Positions 7,825 through 17,233 are shown, numbered from the stretch's first letter. The stretch: 64,000 bases of DNA from an uncultured Clostridia bacterium (GCA_948934525.1 CAQZSK010000006.1:1-64000), one strand, 5' to 3'. Notes: generated from the sequence alone by a model not told the origin. Translations and numbers: made by a program.

Positions 7825-10179
7825 TTATTCTACAAAAAATGTTAAATTGTTTTCTTCTGAATCAATGGTAACAGTTTGGTTATTCAAAAGTTCTTTACGT
7901 AGTATTTTATCAGAAAGCTCATCTTCTACATATCTTTGAATAGCTCTTCTTAAAGGTCTTGCACCATATTTGATATCAGTTCCTTTTTCTAGTAAAAATT
8001 TCTTAGCTTGTTCAGATACTACCATAGAAATATCTTTATCAGATAAAGCCTTTCTAGTATCTCCTAGCATTAAATCTACAATTTGTAATAATTGTTCTGG
8101 ATTTAATTGTTCAAAAATAACAATTTCATCAATTCTATTTAAAAATTCAGGTCTAAAAGTTTCTTTTAAACTATCCATGACTTTATTTTGATCCATTCTA
8201 GTTCCACCAAAACCAATAGAATTAGTGTTTTGATTAGAGCCAGCATTAGATGTCATAATTAAAATAGTATTTTCAAAACTAACTGTATTTCCTTGGCTGT
8301 CTGTTAAACGACCATCATCTAATACTTGAAGTAAAATATTAAATACATCTGGATGGGCTTTTTCTATTTCGTCTAAAAGTACGATAGAGTAGGGATTGCG
8401 TTTTACCTTTTCTGTCAATTGACCTGCATCGTCATACCCCACGTATCCTGGAGGTGAACCAATTAACTTAGAGGTAGAGTGGCCTTCCATATATTCAGAC
8501 ATATCAATGCGAATAATAGCATCTTCTTTTCCAAACATCTCATAACTAAGCGATTTAGCAAGTTCGGTTTTACCAACACCAGTAGGACCAACAAAAATAA
8601 ATGATGGTGGTCTTTTGGTGCTTTTTAATCCAGCACGATTACGGCGGATAGCTCTTGAAACAGCTTCTACTGCAGATTGTTGCCCAACTACTCTTTTATG
8701 TAAGTTTTCTTCTAAGTTTAATAATTTTTGCGTTTCTGCCTCTGTGATTTTCTTTACAGGAATTTTTGTCCAACTTTCAATAACTTCTGCAATATCTTGA
8801 AGTGTTAAACTCTTTAATTTTAGCTTTTTATTTAATTCATCAATTTGTTCTATTAAGCTACATTCTTTTGTTTTTAATTCAGCAGCTTTTTGATAGTCTT
8901 CAGTAGAATCTGCTTGAGCAGCTTCTTCTTTTTCTTCTTGAACAGCTTTTAGTTCATTTTTCAATACCTCAAGCTCATATAGTTCTTTGTTATTCAAGTT
9001 AATACGTGAACAAGCTTCATCTAAAATGTCAATTGCTTTATCAGGTAAAAATCTATCATGGATATATTTTTCAGACATAATAACGGTTTGCTTAATCACA
9101 TCATTAGAGATTTTTACTTTGTGATAATCTTCATAATATTTTTTTATACCTTCTAAGATATCAATTGAGTCTGTAATAGAAGGTTCTTCTACAATAACAG
9201 GTTGAAATCTTCTTTCTAAAGCGCTATCTTTTTCAATATATTTACGATATTCCTTTAAGGTAGTAGTTCCAATCAATTGAATTTCACCATTAGATAGGGA
9301 AGGTTTTAAAATATTAGCTGCATTCATGGAATGTTCAGCATCACCTGCACCAATAATATTGTGAATTTCATCAATGACTAAAATAATATTCCCTAAAGAT
9401 TTACATTCATCAATGATGGACTTCATGCGAGCCTCGAATTGACCTCTAAATTGGGTACCTGCAACAACTGCTGTCATATCAATTAAATATACCTCTTTGT
9501 TTAATAACTTAGCAGGAACTTTTCCTGTTGCAATTTTGATGGCCAATCCTTGTGCAATGGCAGTTTTACCAACACCAGGTTCACCAATTAAACAAGGATT
9601 ATTCTTACTACGACGATTTAAAACTTGTATCATTCTTTGAATTTCTTTATCTCTACCAACTACCATATCTAACTGTCCATTTTTAGCTTTTTGAGTTAAG
9701 TTAGTGCCAAAAGTTTCTAAAGCTTTACGACGTTTATCCTTTTCTTTTTTTACTTTTACTTTTTTCTTTTCATTAGAATTAGCAGAAGTAGTGTTCGGGT
9801 CTTGGGAATCTTCTGTTGCAGAAGAACTTCCAAACATGCCAGAAAAAATAGAACCTAGAGGAATAGCACCAAATTGAATTGGTGATTTTTCTTCTTCTAA
9901 GCTATCTGATTGGTCTATATTCTCCATTTGTTCAGATAAAGCATCTACATCAATATTTTGTGTAAAATCAGACATTATATTTTCGATTTGTTTAGTCATA
10001 TCATCCAAATCTTTTTCTGTCAGATTTGCTTGTTTTATTAAAGATTCCATAGGATTGATACCTTGCTTTTTTGCACATTCATAACAGTATCCTTCCATTT
10101 TTTGCTTGCCATCGTCTTGCTTATTAATAAAGATGACAGCTTGATTTTTATTACAAATTGAACATAACATAAATTTCAA
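7825..10179 (-). CDS. ClpE-like ATP-dependent Clp protease ATP-binding subunit
   Basis: This is a two-ATPase HSP100 unfoldase that would feed substrates to ClpP. The N-terminus has a four-Cys zinc finger (Cys6, Cys9, Cys32, Cys35), as in ClpE and McsA, in place of the ClpC N-domain repeats. Walker A motifs are GEPGVGKT (199-206) and GPTGVGKT (around 530). A UVR-like coiled middle region lies between them. A low-complexity acidic then Lys-rich linker spans about 85-150. The first codon is probably TTG at 10179, because GGAG lies 6 bases before it; the in-frame ATG three codons later is 15 bases from that site. ClpE and ClpC subfamilies overlap, so the exact name is less sure than the class. 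Confidence 0.9.
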   Translation of the reverse strand: MKFMLCSICNKNQAVIFINKQDDGKQKMEGYCYECAKKQGINPMESLIKQANLTEKDLDDMTKQIENIMSDFTQNIDVDALSEQMENIDQSDSLEEEKSPIQFGAIPLGSIFSGMFGSSSATEDSQDPNTTSANSNEKKKVKVKKEKDKRRKALETFGTNLTQKAKNGQLDMVVGRDKEIQRMIQVLNRRSKNNPCLIGEPGVGKTAIAQGLAIKIATGKVPAKLLNKEVYLIDMTAVVAGTQFRGQFEARMKSIIDECKSLGNIILVIDEIHNIIGAGDAEHSMNAANILKPSLSNGEIQLIGTTTLKEYRKYIEKDSALERRFQPVIVEEPSITDSIDILEGIKKYYEDYHKVKISNDVIKQTVIMSEKYIHDRFLPDKAIDILDEACSRINLNNKELYELEVLKNELKAVQEEKEEAAQADSTEDYQKAAELKTKECSLIEQIDELNKKLKLKSLTLQDIAEVIESWTKIPVKKITEAETQKLLNLEENLHKRVVGQQSAVEAVSRAIRRNRAGLKSTKRPPSFIFVGPTGVGKTELAKSLSYEMFGKEDAIIRIDMSEYMEGHSTSKLIGSPPGYVGYDDAGQLTEKVKRNPYSIVLLDEIEKAHPDVFNILLQVLDDGRLTDSQGNTVSFENTILIMTSNAGSNQNTNSIGFGGTRMDQNKVMDSLKETFRPEFLNRIDEIVIFEQLNPEQLLQIVDLMLGDTRKALSDKDISMVVSEQAKKFLLEKGTDIKYGARPLRRAIQRYVEDELSDKILRKELLNNQTVTIDSEENNLTFFVE

Positions 10180-10283
10180 TATAACTCCATTCTTTAAAAT
10201 TGCTTCTTATATCATACTGCAAAATAGGCAATAAGTCAATGTGATATAGGCAATTTTAAAGAATGCTTAAGGATTTTGTGGAC

Positions 10284-10312
10284 TTGAAAAAAATGGATAT
10301 TTATGATATGAT
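10284..10312 (+). promoter_or_regulatory. sigma-A promoter of the metal ABC importer operon
   Basis: TTGAAA and TATGAT are separated by 17 bases, 25 bases before the start of the solute-binding protein gene. No obvious Zur or Fur operator was recognised by eye. Confidence 0.55.
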
Positions 10313-10336
10313 AGGCAAATAAGAAAGGGACAAGTT

Positions 10337-11233
10337 ATGAAAAAGAAAATTGGCATTAGAGTATTGGTTATTATAATGATGATAATAGCAATTTGTGTGA
10401 TAGGGAATATGATCAGAAAATTAGAAGAGAATGATGAGGGAAAGTTTAAAATTGTAACTACATTTTATCCTATTTTTATTATGACAAGTAATATTACACA
10501 AGGGGCACAAGATATAGAATTAGTGAACATGGCGGATATGAATGCAGGGTGCTTACATGATTATACTTTAAGTACACAAGACATGAAGAAGTTAGAAAAA
10601 GCAGATGTTATTATACAAAATGGGTTAGGCTTAGAAAGCTTTATGGACAAAATATTAAATACCTATTCTAATATTCAAATAATTGATAGTAGTGGGAATA
10701 TTGGCAATAAAATAGAAGAAAATGGAGAAATGAATAACCATGTTTGGACAAGCCTTTCTAATTATATATTGCAAGTAGAAGAAATTGCAAAAAGACTAAG
10801 TGAAGTCAATCCAGAAAATAAGGAAATTTATGAACAAAATAAAGAAAATTATATAAATGAAATAAAGAAATTACAAAACAAATATCAAACAGAACTAATA
10901 AATGTGAAGAACAAAAAGGCAATTTGCTTAAATGAAGCATTCAGTTATTTGGCAAAAGAGATTGGATTAGAAATTATTTCTGTTCCAACAAATCATGAAG
11001 AAAGTACTTTATCAGCAGAGAAAATGAGAGAATTGATTGAAACTATGAAAAGGGAACAGATAACAGCAATATTAGTAGATAGTCAGGATGATTTGAAAAG
11101 TGCACAGACTTTAGCAAATGAAACAGGAGCTACGATTTATGAATTGCAATCAGGACTGACAGGAAGTGTAGAAATGAATAGCTACTTACAATTAATGCAA
11201 GAGAATTTAATGACTTTGAAAAAAATATTGTAG
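10337..11233 (+). CDS. zinc/manganese-type ABC transporter solute-binding protein
   Basis: This is a cluster A-I metal-binding protein (ZnuA/AdcA/TroA family) that captures Zn(II) or Mn(II) outside the membrane. Features are VTTFYPIFIM at the start of the first lobe, the LHDYTLS and NHVW histidines as metal ligands, a long connecting helix (about 140-185), and the second lobe with NEAFSYLAKE and an HEES segment. There is no His-rich loop. The N-terminal hydrophobic segment (7-24) lacks a standard lipobox (AIC rather than AGC-like), so it may remain as a membrane anchor. It is followed by the ATPase and permease genes. Zinc is favoured by overall similarity but is not proven. Confidence 0.88.
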   Translation: MKKKIGIRVLVIIMMIIAICVIGNMIRKLEENDEGKFKIVTTFYPIFIMTSNITQGAQDIELVNMADMNAGCLHDYTLSTQDMKKLEKADVIIQNGLGLESFMDKILNTYSNIQIIDSSGNIGNKIEENGEMNNHVWTSLSNYILQVEEIAKRLSEVNPENKEIYEQNKENYINEIKKLQNKYQTELINVKNKKAICLNEAFSYLAKEIGLEIISVPTNHEESTLSAEKMRELIETMKREQITAILVDSQDDLKSAQTLANETGATIYELQSGLTGSVEMNSYLQLMQENLMTLKKIL

Positions 11234-11309
11234 ATATGATACTTACAGAGTATATATTAATAGCAAATTGCTCTTGAAAAATAAAATGACAAGAAAGAGA
11301 GGAATGCAA

Positions 11310-12035
11310 ATGGAACAGTCAGCTGCATGTGGATTACACTGTACCAAAATCAACCATATAGGTGTGAAGTTTGGAAAAGAAGTTATTTTAAAAGATGTCA
11401 ATATTCATATCCATTGTGGACAGTTAACTGTTATCATTGGGCGAAATGGGGCAGGAAAGTCTACTTTGCTAAAAGCTATTTTAGGAGAAGTAGAACATAC
11501 AGGAAACATTACTTTTATGGATATGAAGGAAAATGTAGCAAAGAAAATTAAGATTGGTTATGTACCACAATCCATTAATATTGAAAGGCATATGCCAACA
11601 ACAGTTTATGATTTATTTGCTTCTTGTATTTGCCATGTACCAGTTTTCCTAAAAAAGGACAAGAAGATATATCAAGAAATCAAAAATCAGTTAAAACTAT
11701 TTGGAGCAGATAGGTTAATAGATAAAAGTATTGGAGACTTATCAGGTGGAGAATTGCAAAGAGTATTGCTTTCCATTGCAACAAAGCCAGTACCTAATTT
11801 ATTGATTTTAGATGAGCCAGTTTCAGGAATTGATAAAAATGGAACACAGGATTTTTATGAATTAGTCAATAACCTAAAAACAAAGTATGATATGTCAATT
11901 TTACTAGTTTCACATGATTTAGAACTAGTAAAAAAATATGCAGACAAGGTTATTTTATTAGATAAAGAAGTTATCAAAGAAGGAACACCAGAGGAAGTAT
12001 TTAATAGTTTAGCATTTAGAGAGAGATTTGAATAA
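11310..12035 (+). CDS. metal ABC transporter ATP-binding protein
   Basis: This is the ATPase of the zinc-type importer. It has Walker A GRNGAGKST, Q-loop VPQS, signature LSGGELQR, Walker B LLILDEP and the switch histidine in LLVSHD. The ATG at 11310 is chosen because GAGAGGA sits 6 bases before it; upstream in-frame codons at 11268, 11286 and 11304 lack a spaced ribosome site. An N-terminal CGLHC segment precedes the nucleotide-binding domain and is unusual, possibly a metal-sensing or disulfide feature (inference). It lies between the binding protein and permease genes. Confidence 0.9.
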   Translation: MEQSAACGLHCTKINHIGVKFGKEVILKDVNIHIHCGQLTVIIGRNGAGKSTLLKAILGEVEHTGNITFMDMKENVAKKIKIGYVPQSINIERHMPTTVYDLFASCICHVPVFLKKDKKIYQEIKNQLKLFGADRLIDKSIGDLSGGELQRVLLSIATKPVPNLLILDEPVSGIDKNGTQDFYELVNNLKTKYDMSILLVSHDLELVKKYADKVILLDKEVIKEGTPEEVFNSLAFRERFE

Positions 12036-12039
12036 ATAG

Positions 12040-12067
12040 TGTCGCACTAACGTCCCCAAATGCGACA
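12040..12067. repeat. dispersed palindromic element, copy 2 (minimal TGTCGCA type)
   Basis: This is the smallest copy: TGTCGCA and TGCGACA arms enclose CTAACGTCCCC, the complement of the family core. It lies between the ATPase and permease genes of the metal importer, inside the operon. Confidence 0.75.
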
Positions 12068-12085
12068 AACAAAGAGGGAGAAAAA

Positions 12086-12928
12086 ATGGAAGCAATTTAT
12101 GAAATATTAGAAACAATTTTGCCATTTGAATTTATGGAATATGCTTTTATGAAAAATGCTTTTCTTGCCATTATTTTAATTTCACCGATTTTTGCTATAT
12201 TAGGTTCAATGATAGTGAATAATAAGATGGCCTTTTTTTCTGATGCCCTAGGTCACTCTGCATTAACAGGAATTGCTATAGGTATGGTACTAGGGATTTC
12301 TAATATGAATATTTCTATGATATTTTTTGCTATTGTTTTTGCATTGTTATTAAATTTTGTTAAGAATAAGACAAATTATGGAGCAGATACTATCATTAGT
12401 GTATTTTCTTCCATAGCAATTGCATTAGGTTTAGCAATGCTTGCACAAAGTGGTAATTTTAATAAATATTCTAGTTACCTAGTAGGAGATATTTTAAGCA
12501 TTAGCAATAGTGAAATTTTATATTTACTCTTGTCATTTATTGCAGTAGGAGTATTTTGGTATTTTACATTTAATAAACTAAATGTAACGAGTATTAACTC
12601 AACATTAGCAAAAAGTAGAGGAATAAATACAAAATTAATTGATAATATTTTTGTGGTTTTAATTGCTATTATTGTTATGATTTCTATTCGTTGGATTGGT
12701 ATTTTATTAATTAATTCATTACTTATTCTACCAGCAGCATCTAGCAGAAATATTGCAAAGAATATGAGAAGTTATCATTTGATTGCAGTGATATTTTCAC
12801 TATTTTCAGGACTAACAGGTCTTATTATGTCTTACTATTGGAATATTCCAACAGGACCAATGATAGTGCTAATTTCAGGCATAATTTATTTTATTACATT
12901 TGGATTAAAAAAGATTGTGAAAGAATAA
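12086..12928 (+). CDS. zinc/manganese-type ABC transporter permease
   Basis: This integral membrane protein of the ABC-3 family has about eight hydrophobic segments in 280 residues. The early FFSDALGHSALTGIAIG segment matches the conserved permease region of ZnuB/AdcB proteins. It forms the channel for the solute-binding protein and ATPase encoded just upstream. GGGAG precedes the ATG after the small palindromic element. Confidence 0.92.
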   Translation: MEAIYEILETILPFEFMEYAFMKNAFLAIILISPIFAILGSMIVNNKMAFFSDALGHSALTGIAIGMVLGISNMNISMIFFAIVFALLLNFVKNKTNYGADTIISVFSSIAIALGLAMLAQSGNFNKYSSYLVGDILSISNSEILYLLLSFIAVGVFWYFTFNKLNVTSINSTLAKSRGINTKLIDNIFVVLIAIIVMISIRWIGILLINSLLILPAASSRNIAKNMRSYHLIAVIFSLFSGLTGLIMSYYWNIPTGPMIVLISGIIYFITFGLKKIVKE

Positions 12929-12978
12929 GAAGAATAGTTTTATTGAGTTTCAAGATGGATAAGATAGGCAGGACATAG

Positions 12979-13161
12979 GGATTATGTTATAGGTATCTCA
13001 ACTGCACAGGCTGGCATGGAGGCAGCTCTAGCTGGTTTAGTAGTACGTATTCTGGCTTCGTAAATGGCGGCAATGGAGTATTCTCCTTTCACGGTAGCGG
13101 CAGTTGGACTAGTAGCAGTGGCTGTGGTCGTGGAGTAGCAGTAGTGGGCACCGGACTCTAA
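12979..13161 (+). other. GC-rich orphan stretch, reads like a variable C-terminal tail
   Basis: In a gap of about 380 bases, this stretch is far richer in G and C than anything around it. In the plus frame it is open for 60 codons after a stop and ends at TAA 13159-13161, with no start or ribosome site. The peptide is dominated by Gly, Ser, Asn, Trp, Tyr and Phe (for example GGSSSWFSSTYSGF), mostly from codons ending in C or T, the pattern expected of a diversity-generating-retroelement variable region. The minus strand is also open over the same bases (ORF 12982-13293, Ala/Thr rich), so coding strand is uncertain. I see no other gene between 12929 and 13311. Confidence 0.4.
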
Positions 13162-13256
13162 TATAGTAATATCAGAGGGAAATGCTTTAAGGAGTTTTTC
13201 GAGTATAGCTATATTGTTAAAGAAATATAATTCCTTACTTAAATGGTAAAAAATAA

Positions 13257-13306
13257 AAGAAAGATACATTGCAAGTAGTAAAAATGAAAGCAATGTATCT
13301 TTTTAT
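13257..13306. terminator. terminator downstream of pflA
   Basis: AAAGATACATTGC pairs perfectly with GCAATGTATCTTT around a 17-base loop, with T runs on the plus strand and T-rich sequence on the minus strand. It ends the pfl genes and isolates the GC-rich stretch. Confidence 0.8.
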
Positions 13307-13311
13307 ATAAT

Positions 13312-14022
13312 CTAAATTCCCAAAATTCTCTTAGCTTTTTCCACATCTTCTGTTGTGGCAGCTCGCACACCATCTAATTCATATTTTAGACCTAATTGTT
13401 CCCATTTGAAACGGCCCATATCATGATAGGGAAGAATCTCCACTTTTTCTACATTAGATAAACTAGAAATGAAATCTTTTAGTTTTAGTAAATCTTCTTC
13501 GTGATCTGTAATACCAGGGACTAATACTTGTCTAATCCACATTGGCTTACCAATGCTATTTAGGTATTCAGCAAAAGCAATCTCTTGCTTATTAGAAACA
13601 CCTGTTAATTCTTTACAAATTTCATCATTAATACATTTGATATCTAATAAAAATAAATCAGCCAAATCGATGACTTTTTTTATATCATCTGTCAAATTAA
13701 AACTACCGGAAGTATCAATTGCAACATGAATATCGTCTTGTTTTAGAATAGGGAGGAGTTCTAACAAAAAGTCTAATTGTAATAATGGTTCACCACCACT
13801 AATTGTAACCCCACCACCAGAAGGTTTAAAGTAGTTTTTATATTTTTCAATTTTAGTTAATATATCTTCTAAAGAGTATTCTGTACCACAACGACGATCC
13901 CAAGTATCACGGTTATGGCAGTACTTACACTTTAAAGCACATCCTTGTAAGAACATGACGAACCTGATACCAGGTCCGTCTACTGTTCCAAAGGATTCAA
14001 ATGAGTGTACACGTGCGTTCAT
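13312..14022 (-). CDS. pflA: pyruvate formate-lyase activating enzyme (radical SAM)
   Basis: It installs the glycyl radical on pyruvate formate-lyase using S-adenosylmethionine and a [4Fe-4S] cluster. The cluster motif CxxxCxxC is CALKCKYCHNRDTW near residue 30, followed by GGGVTISGGEPLLQ. The 236-residue length fits the family. The ATG at 14022 has AGGAG 9 bases upstream; the ATG two codons earlier (14028) is only 3 bases from it. It follows pflB on the same strand, with a palindromic element between the two. Confidence 0.96.
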   Translation of the reverse strand: MNARVHSFESFGTVDGPGIRFVMFLQGCALKCKYCHNRDTWDRRCGTEYSLEDILTKIEKYKNYFKPSGGGVTISGGEPLLQLDFLLELLPILKQDDIHVAIDTSGSFNLTDDIKKVIDLADLFLLDIKCINDEICKELTGVSNKQEIAFAEYLNSIGKPMWIRQVLVPGITDHEEDLLKLKDFISSLSNVEKVEILPYHDMGRFKWEQLGLKYELDGVRAATTEDVEKAKRILGI

Positions 14023-14040
14023 AATCATTTACTCCTATTA

Positions 14041-14141
14041 TGTCAGTTTGGGGACGTTAGTTTAACTGACATCCGTCCCCAAACTGACACTTTACCATTT
14101 TTTACCAAAATGTCAGTTGAACTAACGTCCCTAAACTGACA
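14041..14141. repeat. dispersed palindromic element, copy 3 (TGTCAG type)
   Basis: A unit starting TGTCAGTTTGGGGACGTTAG and closing AACTGACA is mirrored by its near-complement at 14111-14141. It fills the pflB-pflA intergenic space, starting 2 bases after the pflB stop on the minus strand. Confidence 0.85.
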
Positions 14142-14143
14142 AA

Positions 14144-16387
14144 TTAGATTCTTTCATGAATTGTTCTATGAATAACGTCTAATTGTTGTTCTCTTGTTAA
14201 TTTTGTAAAGTTAACTGCATAACCAGATACACGAATAGTTAATTGTGGATATTTTTCAGGATGTTCCATAGCGTCTTCTAGTAAGCTTCTATCAAATACG
14301 TTAACATTAATGTGATGTCCAGTTTGTGCAAAGAAACCATCTAACATACTTGTTAAGTTGTTTGTTCTTGTTTCTTCATCTTTTCCAAGTGTTCCAGGTG
14401 TGATAGAGAAGGTATAAGAAATACCGTCTTCTGAATATTCATAAGGTAATTTAGCGATTGTATTCATAACTGCTAAAGCACCATTAGTATCTCTTCCATG
14501 AAGTGGGTTAGCACCAGGTCCAAATGGTTCACCGTCTTTTCTACCATCTGGTGTAGAACCTGTATTTTTACCATATACTACATTAGATGTGATAGTTAAG
14601 ATAGACATAGTAGCTCTTGAATTTTTATAAGTTGCATGTTTTTCTACTTTTTTCATAAATGTTTTTGTTAATTCAACTGCCATATCATCAACTCTGTCAT
14701 CATCATTTCCGTATTTAGGGAAGTCACCCTCTACTTGATAATCAACAGCTAATCCTGTTTCATCACGGATAACTTTAACTTTAGCATATTTGATAGCAGA
14801 TAAAGAATCAACTGCAACTGAGAATCCTGCGATACCACAAGCCATAGTTCTTAAAATATCTCTTTCTTTATCGTGTAAAGCCATTTCTAATGCTTCATAA
14901 GAATATTTGTCATGCATATAGTGAATCATATTTAAAGCTTTTACATAGGTTTTAGCTAAATATTCCATCATATGATCAAATTTTTCCATTACTTCATTAT
15001 AATCTAAATATTCAGAAGTAATTGGTGCAAATTTAGGTGTGATTTGTTTTCCACTCTTTTCATCTCTACCACCATTGATAGCATAAAGTAGAGCTTTGGC
15101 AAGGTTTGCTCTTGCTCCGAAGAATTGCATTTGTTTACCAATTTTCATAGCAGAAACGCAGCATGCAATACCATAATCGTCTCCTAAAGTTACTCTCATT
15201 AAATCATCATTTTCATATTGAATAGAAGATGTTTTAATAGATATATCACTACAGAATTTTTTAAATCCTTCTGGTAGGTGAGTAGACCATAATACTGTTA
15301 AGTTTGGTTCTGGAGCTGGTCCTAAGTTTACTAAAGTATGAAGCATACGGAAACTATTTTTAGTAACTAAAGTTCTTCCATCAATTCCCATACCACCAAT
15401 ACTTTCAGTTACCCATACTGGGTCGCCACTAAATAGGGCATTGTATTCAGGAGCTCTTAAGAAACGAACCATTCTTAATTTCATAACAAATTGGTCAATT
15501 AATTCTTGAGCAGCTTCTTCTGTTAAACTTCCATTTTTAATATCTCTTTCAATATAGATATCAAGGAAAGTAGAAGTTCTACCTAAACTCATAGCAGCAC
15601 CATTTTGATCTTTAATAGCACCTAAATATCCAAAGTATAGCCATTGAATAGCTTCTTTAGCAGTATTTGCTGGCTCAGAAATATCAAATCCATAAGTTTG
15701 TGCCATAGCTTTTAAATCATTTAAAGCTAAAATTTGGTCATAAACTTCTTCTCTTTGACGGATTAAATCTTCTGTCATTTCATCTCTATCTAAAAGATCT
15801 AATTCTTCTTTTTTGCTTGCGATTAAAGCATCAACACCATATAGGGCAACTCTTCTGTAATCACCAATAATTCTTCCACGGCCATAACCATCTGGAAGAC
15901 CAGTAATTAAGTGTGAACTTCTAGCTGCTCTAATTTCAGGTGTGTAAACTGCAAATACACCATCATTGTGTGTTCTTCTTAAATTGTGATAAATATATGC
16001 TATATCATCATCTACTTTATATCCATAGCTTTCACATGATTTTTCTACAATACGAATACCACCATTTGGCATGATTGCTCTTTTTAAAGGGCTATCGGTT
16101 TGGAAACCAACGATTTCTTCTAAATCTTTATCAACATATCCAGCAGCATAGCGATTTACGCCTGATGGAGTTTTAGTATCTACATCTAATACATCGCCAT
16201 TTTCTCTTTCTTTCTTATATAAGTCTAAAACCTTATCCCATAATTTTGTTGTTTTTTCAGTTGGACCACTTAAGAAAGTGCTGTCGCCCTCATATGGTGT
16301 ATAGTTTGCTTGAATAAAGCTTCTTACATCAATTTCTTTTGTCCATTCGCCTTGTTTATTAAAACTGTCCCATTGTTTAAAGTCCAT
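14144..16387 (-). CDS. pflB: formate C-acetyltransferase (pyruvate formate-lyase)
   Basis: This cytosolic glycyl-radical enzyme converts pyruvate and CoA to acetyl-CoA and formate in anaerobic metabolism. At 747 residues it has the usual length. The adjacent active-site cysteines are in YGIACCVSAMK, and the radical glycine is Gly722 in RVSGYAV near the C-terminus. Its activase pflA lies downstream on the same strand. The start follows AAAGGAGG. The protein is intact and highly conserved. Confidence 0.98.
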   Translation of the reverse strand: MDFKQWDSFNKQGEWTKEIDVRSFIQANYTPYEGDSTFLSGPTEKTTKLWDKVLDLYKKERENGDVLDVDTKTPSGVNRYAAGYVDKDLEEIVGFQTDSPLKRAIMPNGGIRIVEKSCESYGYKVDDDIAYIYHNLRRTHNDGVFAVYTPEIRAARSSHLITGLPDGYGRGRIIGDYRRVALYGVDALIASKKEELDLLDRDEMTEDLIRQREEVYDQILALNDLKAMAQTYGFDISEPANTAKEAIQWLYFGYLGAIKDQNGAAMSLGRTSTFLDIYIERDIKNGSLTEEAAQELIDQFVMKLRMVRFLRAPEYNALFSGDPVWVTESIGGMGIDGRTLVTKNSFRMLHTLVNLGPAPEPNLTVLWSTHLPEGFKKFCSDISIKTSSIQYENDDLMRVTLGDDYGIACCVSAMKIGKQMQFFGARANLAKALLYAINGGRDEKSGKQITPKFAPITSEYLDYNEVMEKFDHMMEYLAKTYVKALNMIHYMHDKYSYEALEMALHDKERDILRTMACGIAGFSVAVDSLSAIKYAKVKVIRDETGLAVDYQVEGDFPKYGNDDDRVDDMAVELTKTFMKKVEKHATYKNSRATMSILTITSNVVYGKNTGSTPDGRKDGEPFGPGANPLHGRDTNGALAVMNTIAKLPYEYSEDGISYTFSITPGTLGKDEETRTNNLTSMLDGFFAQTGHHINVNVFDRSLLEDAMEHPEKYPQLTIRVSGYAVNFTKLTREQQLDVIHRTIHERI

Positions 16388-16460
16388 AAAAAAGCCTCCT
16401 TTTTATTATTAAAATAATTTGATATATAGATAAACGAAATGTCTAACACATATCCTTGTT

Positions 16461-16489
16461 ATCATATCACAAGTTTTGACAATTAGCAA
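16461..16489 (-). promoter_or_regulatory. candidate sigma-A promoter of pflB
   Basis: On the minus strand TTGCTA and TATGAT are separated by 17 bases, giving a leader of about 65 bases. No clear Rex or CcpA site was identified. Confidence 0.5.
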
Positions 16490-16508
16490 CATATTTTATA
16501 TAAAATAA

Positions 16509-16543
16509 AAGATAAAAAGGTAAGGAAATACCTTCCTTACCTT
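16509..16543 (-). terminator. terminator of the XRE regulator gene
   Basis: On the minus strand GGTAAGGAA and TTTCCTTACC form a hairpin followed by TTTTTATCTTTT. Confidence 0.8.
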
Positions 16544-16566
16544 AGTATGAATTATTTGAAGTAAAA

Positions 16567-16893
16567 TTATTCTGTTTCAGAAATAACTTTAGCAATTTTA
16601 TAAATTAATTTTTGTTTTTCAGGAGAAATATTATTTAAAATATCACTAAATTCAGAAGTTAGATAATTTTCTGAATTACTAGATGCACCATTTAAAATGT
16701 ATCCTTCTGAAACTCCCAAAATTTCACAAATTTGACTTAATCTTTTTAAATTAATATGAGAATTTCCTCTTTCAATTCTGCTTAAGAATGCAATAGAAAC
16801 ATCTAGCTTTTCAGCCAATATTTCTTGTGTCATTTTCTTATCAGTTCTTGCTTTCTTTAATCTTTCTCCAATAATGGTATAATCAAGTGCCAT
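16567..16893 (-). CDS. XRE-family (SinR-like HTH) transcriptional regulator
   Basis: A 108-residue protein with an N-terminal Cro/C1-type helix-turn-helix (about 6-62): GERLKKART, MTQEILAEKLDVS, FLSRIERGNSHIN and LSQICEILGVS. The short C-terminal helix (ISPEKQKLIYKIAKVI) may mediate dimerisation. The ATG at 16893 is chosen because GGAGGG lies 7 bases upstream; an in-frame ATG 12 codons earlier has no ribosome site. It is divergent from spoIIID, and inverted Spo0A-box-like sites lie between the two, which suggests a role in the sporulation switch (inference). Confidence 0.85.
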   Translation of the reverse strand: MALDYTIIGERLKKARTDKKMTQEILAEKLDVSIAFLSRIERGNSHINLKRLSQICEILGVSEGYILNGASSNSENYLTSEFSDILNNISPEKQKLIYKIAKVISETE

Positions 16894-17100
16894 ATTTTTC
16901 CCTCCAACTTTTTTATTAATATATAGCATTTATTTGATTAACTTCACAGAAATAGAATAGTTAAAATTAATATATAAATGCAATACAATATCTTTCTATT
17001 ATTGTGAAACAAAAATGGCAAAATATGCAGAAAATAGAGCAGAAAAGTTTAACAAATATGGAAAAAAATAGGAGAAAAAGAACATGGAAAAAATATTATA

Positions 17101-17135
17101 ACTTTCGACAAAAAAAGACAAAAAATGTCGAAAGT
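17101..17135. promoter_or_regulatory. inverted pair of Spo0A-box-like sites
   Basis: ACTTTCGACA and TGTCGAAAGT form a perfect 10-bp inverted repeat with a 15-base spacer. Each arm contains TGTCGAA, the core of the Spo0A box (TGNCGAA). They lie about 100 bases before spoIIID and 208 bases before the divergent XRE gene. The remaining bases of this roughly 340-base gap show only AT-rich sequence and a weak sigma-E-like AATACAAT near 17193. Confidence 0.6.
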
Positions 17136-17233
17136 CAGTGAAGAAAATTAAAATAATAAAATTTCATTAGTTCTAATACAACCTCTGCTAGAATACAATT
17201 TACAAAACAGCGTATTTTAAGGGGGTTTTTCAT

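Noticed and set aside
12982..13293. 103-codon minus-strand frame as a normal gene
   Set aside because: No ribosome site, low similarity to anything I know, and it spans the pflA terminator; the plus-strand reading has the more telling composition, though neither is proven.
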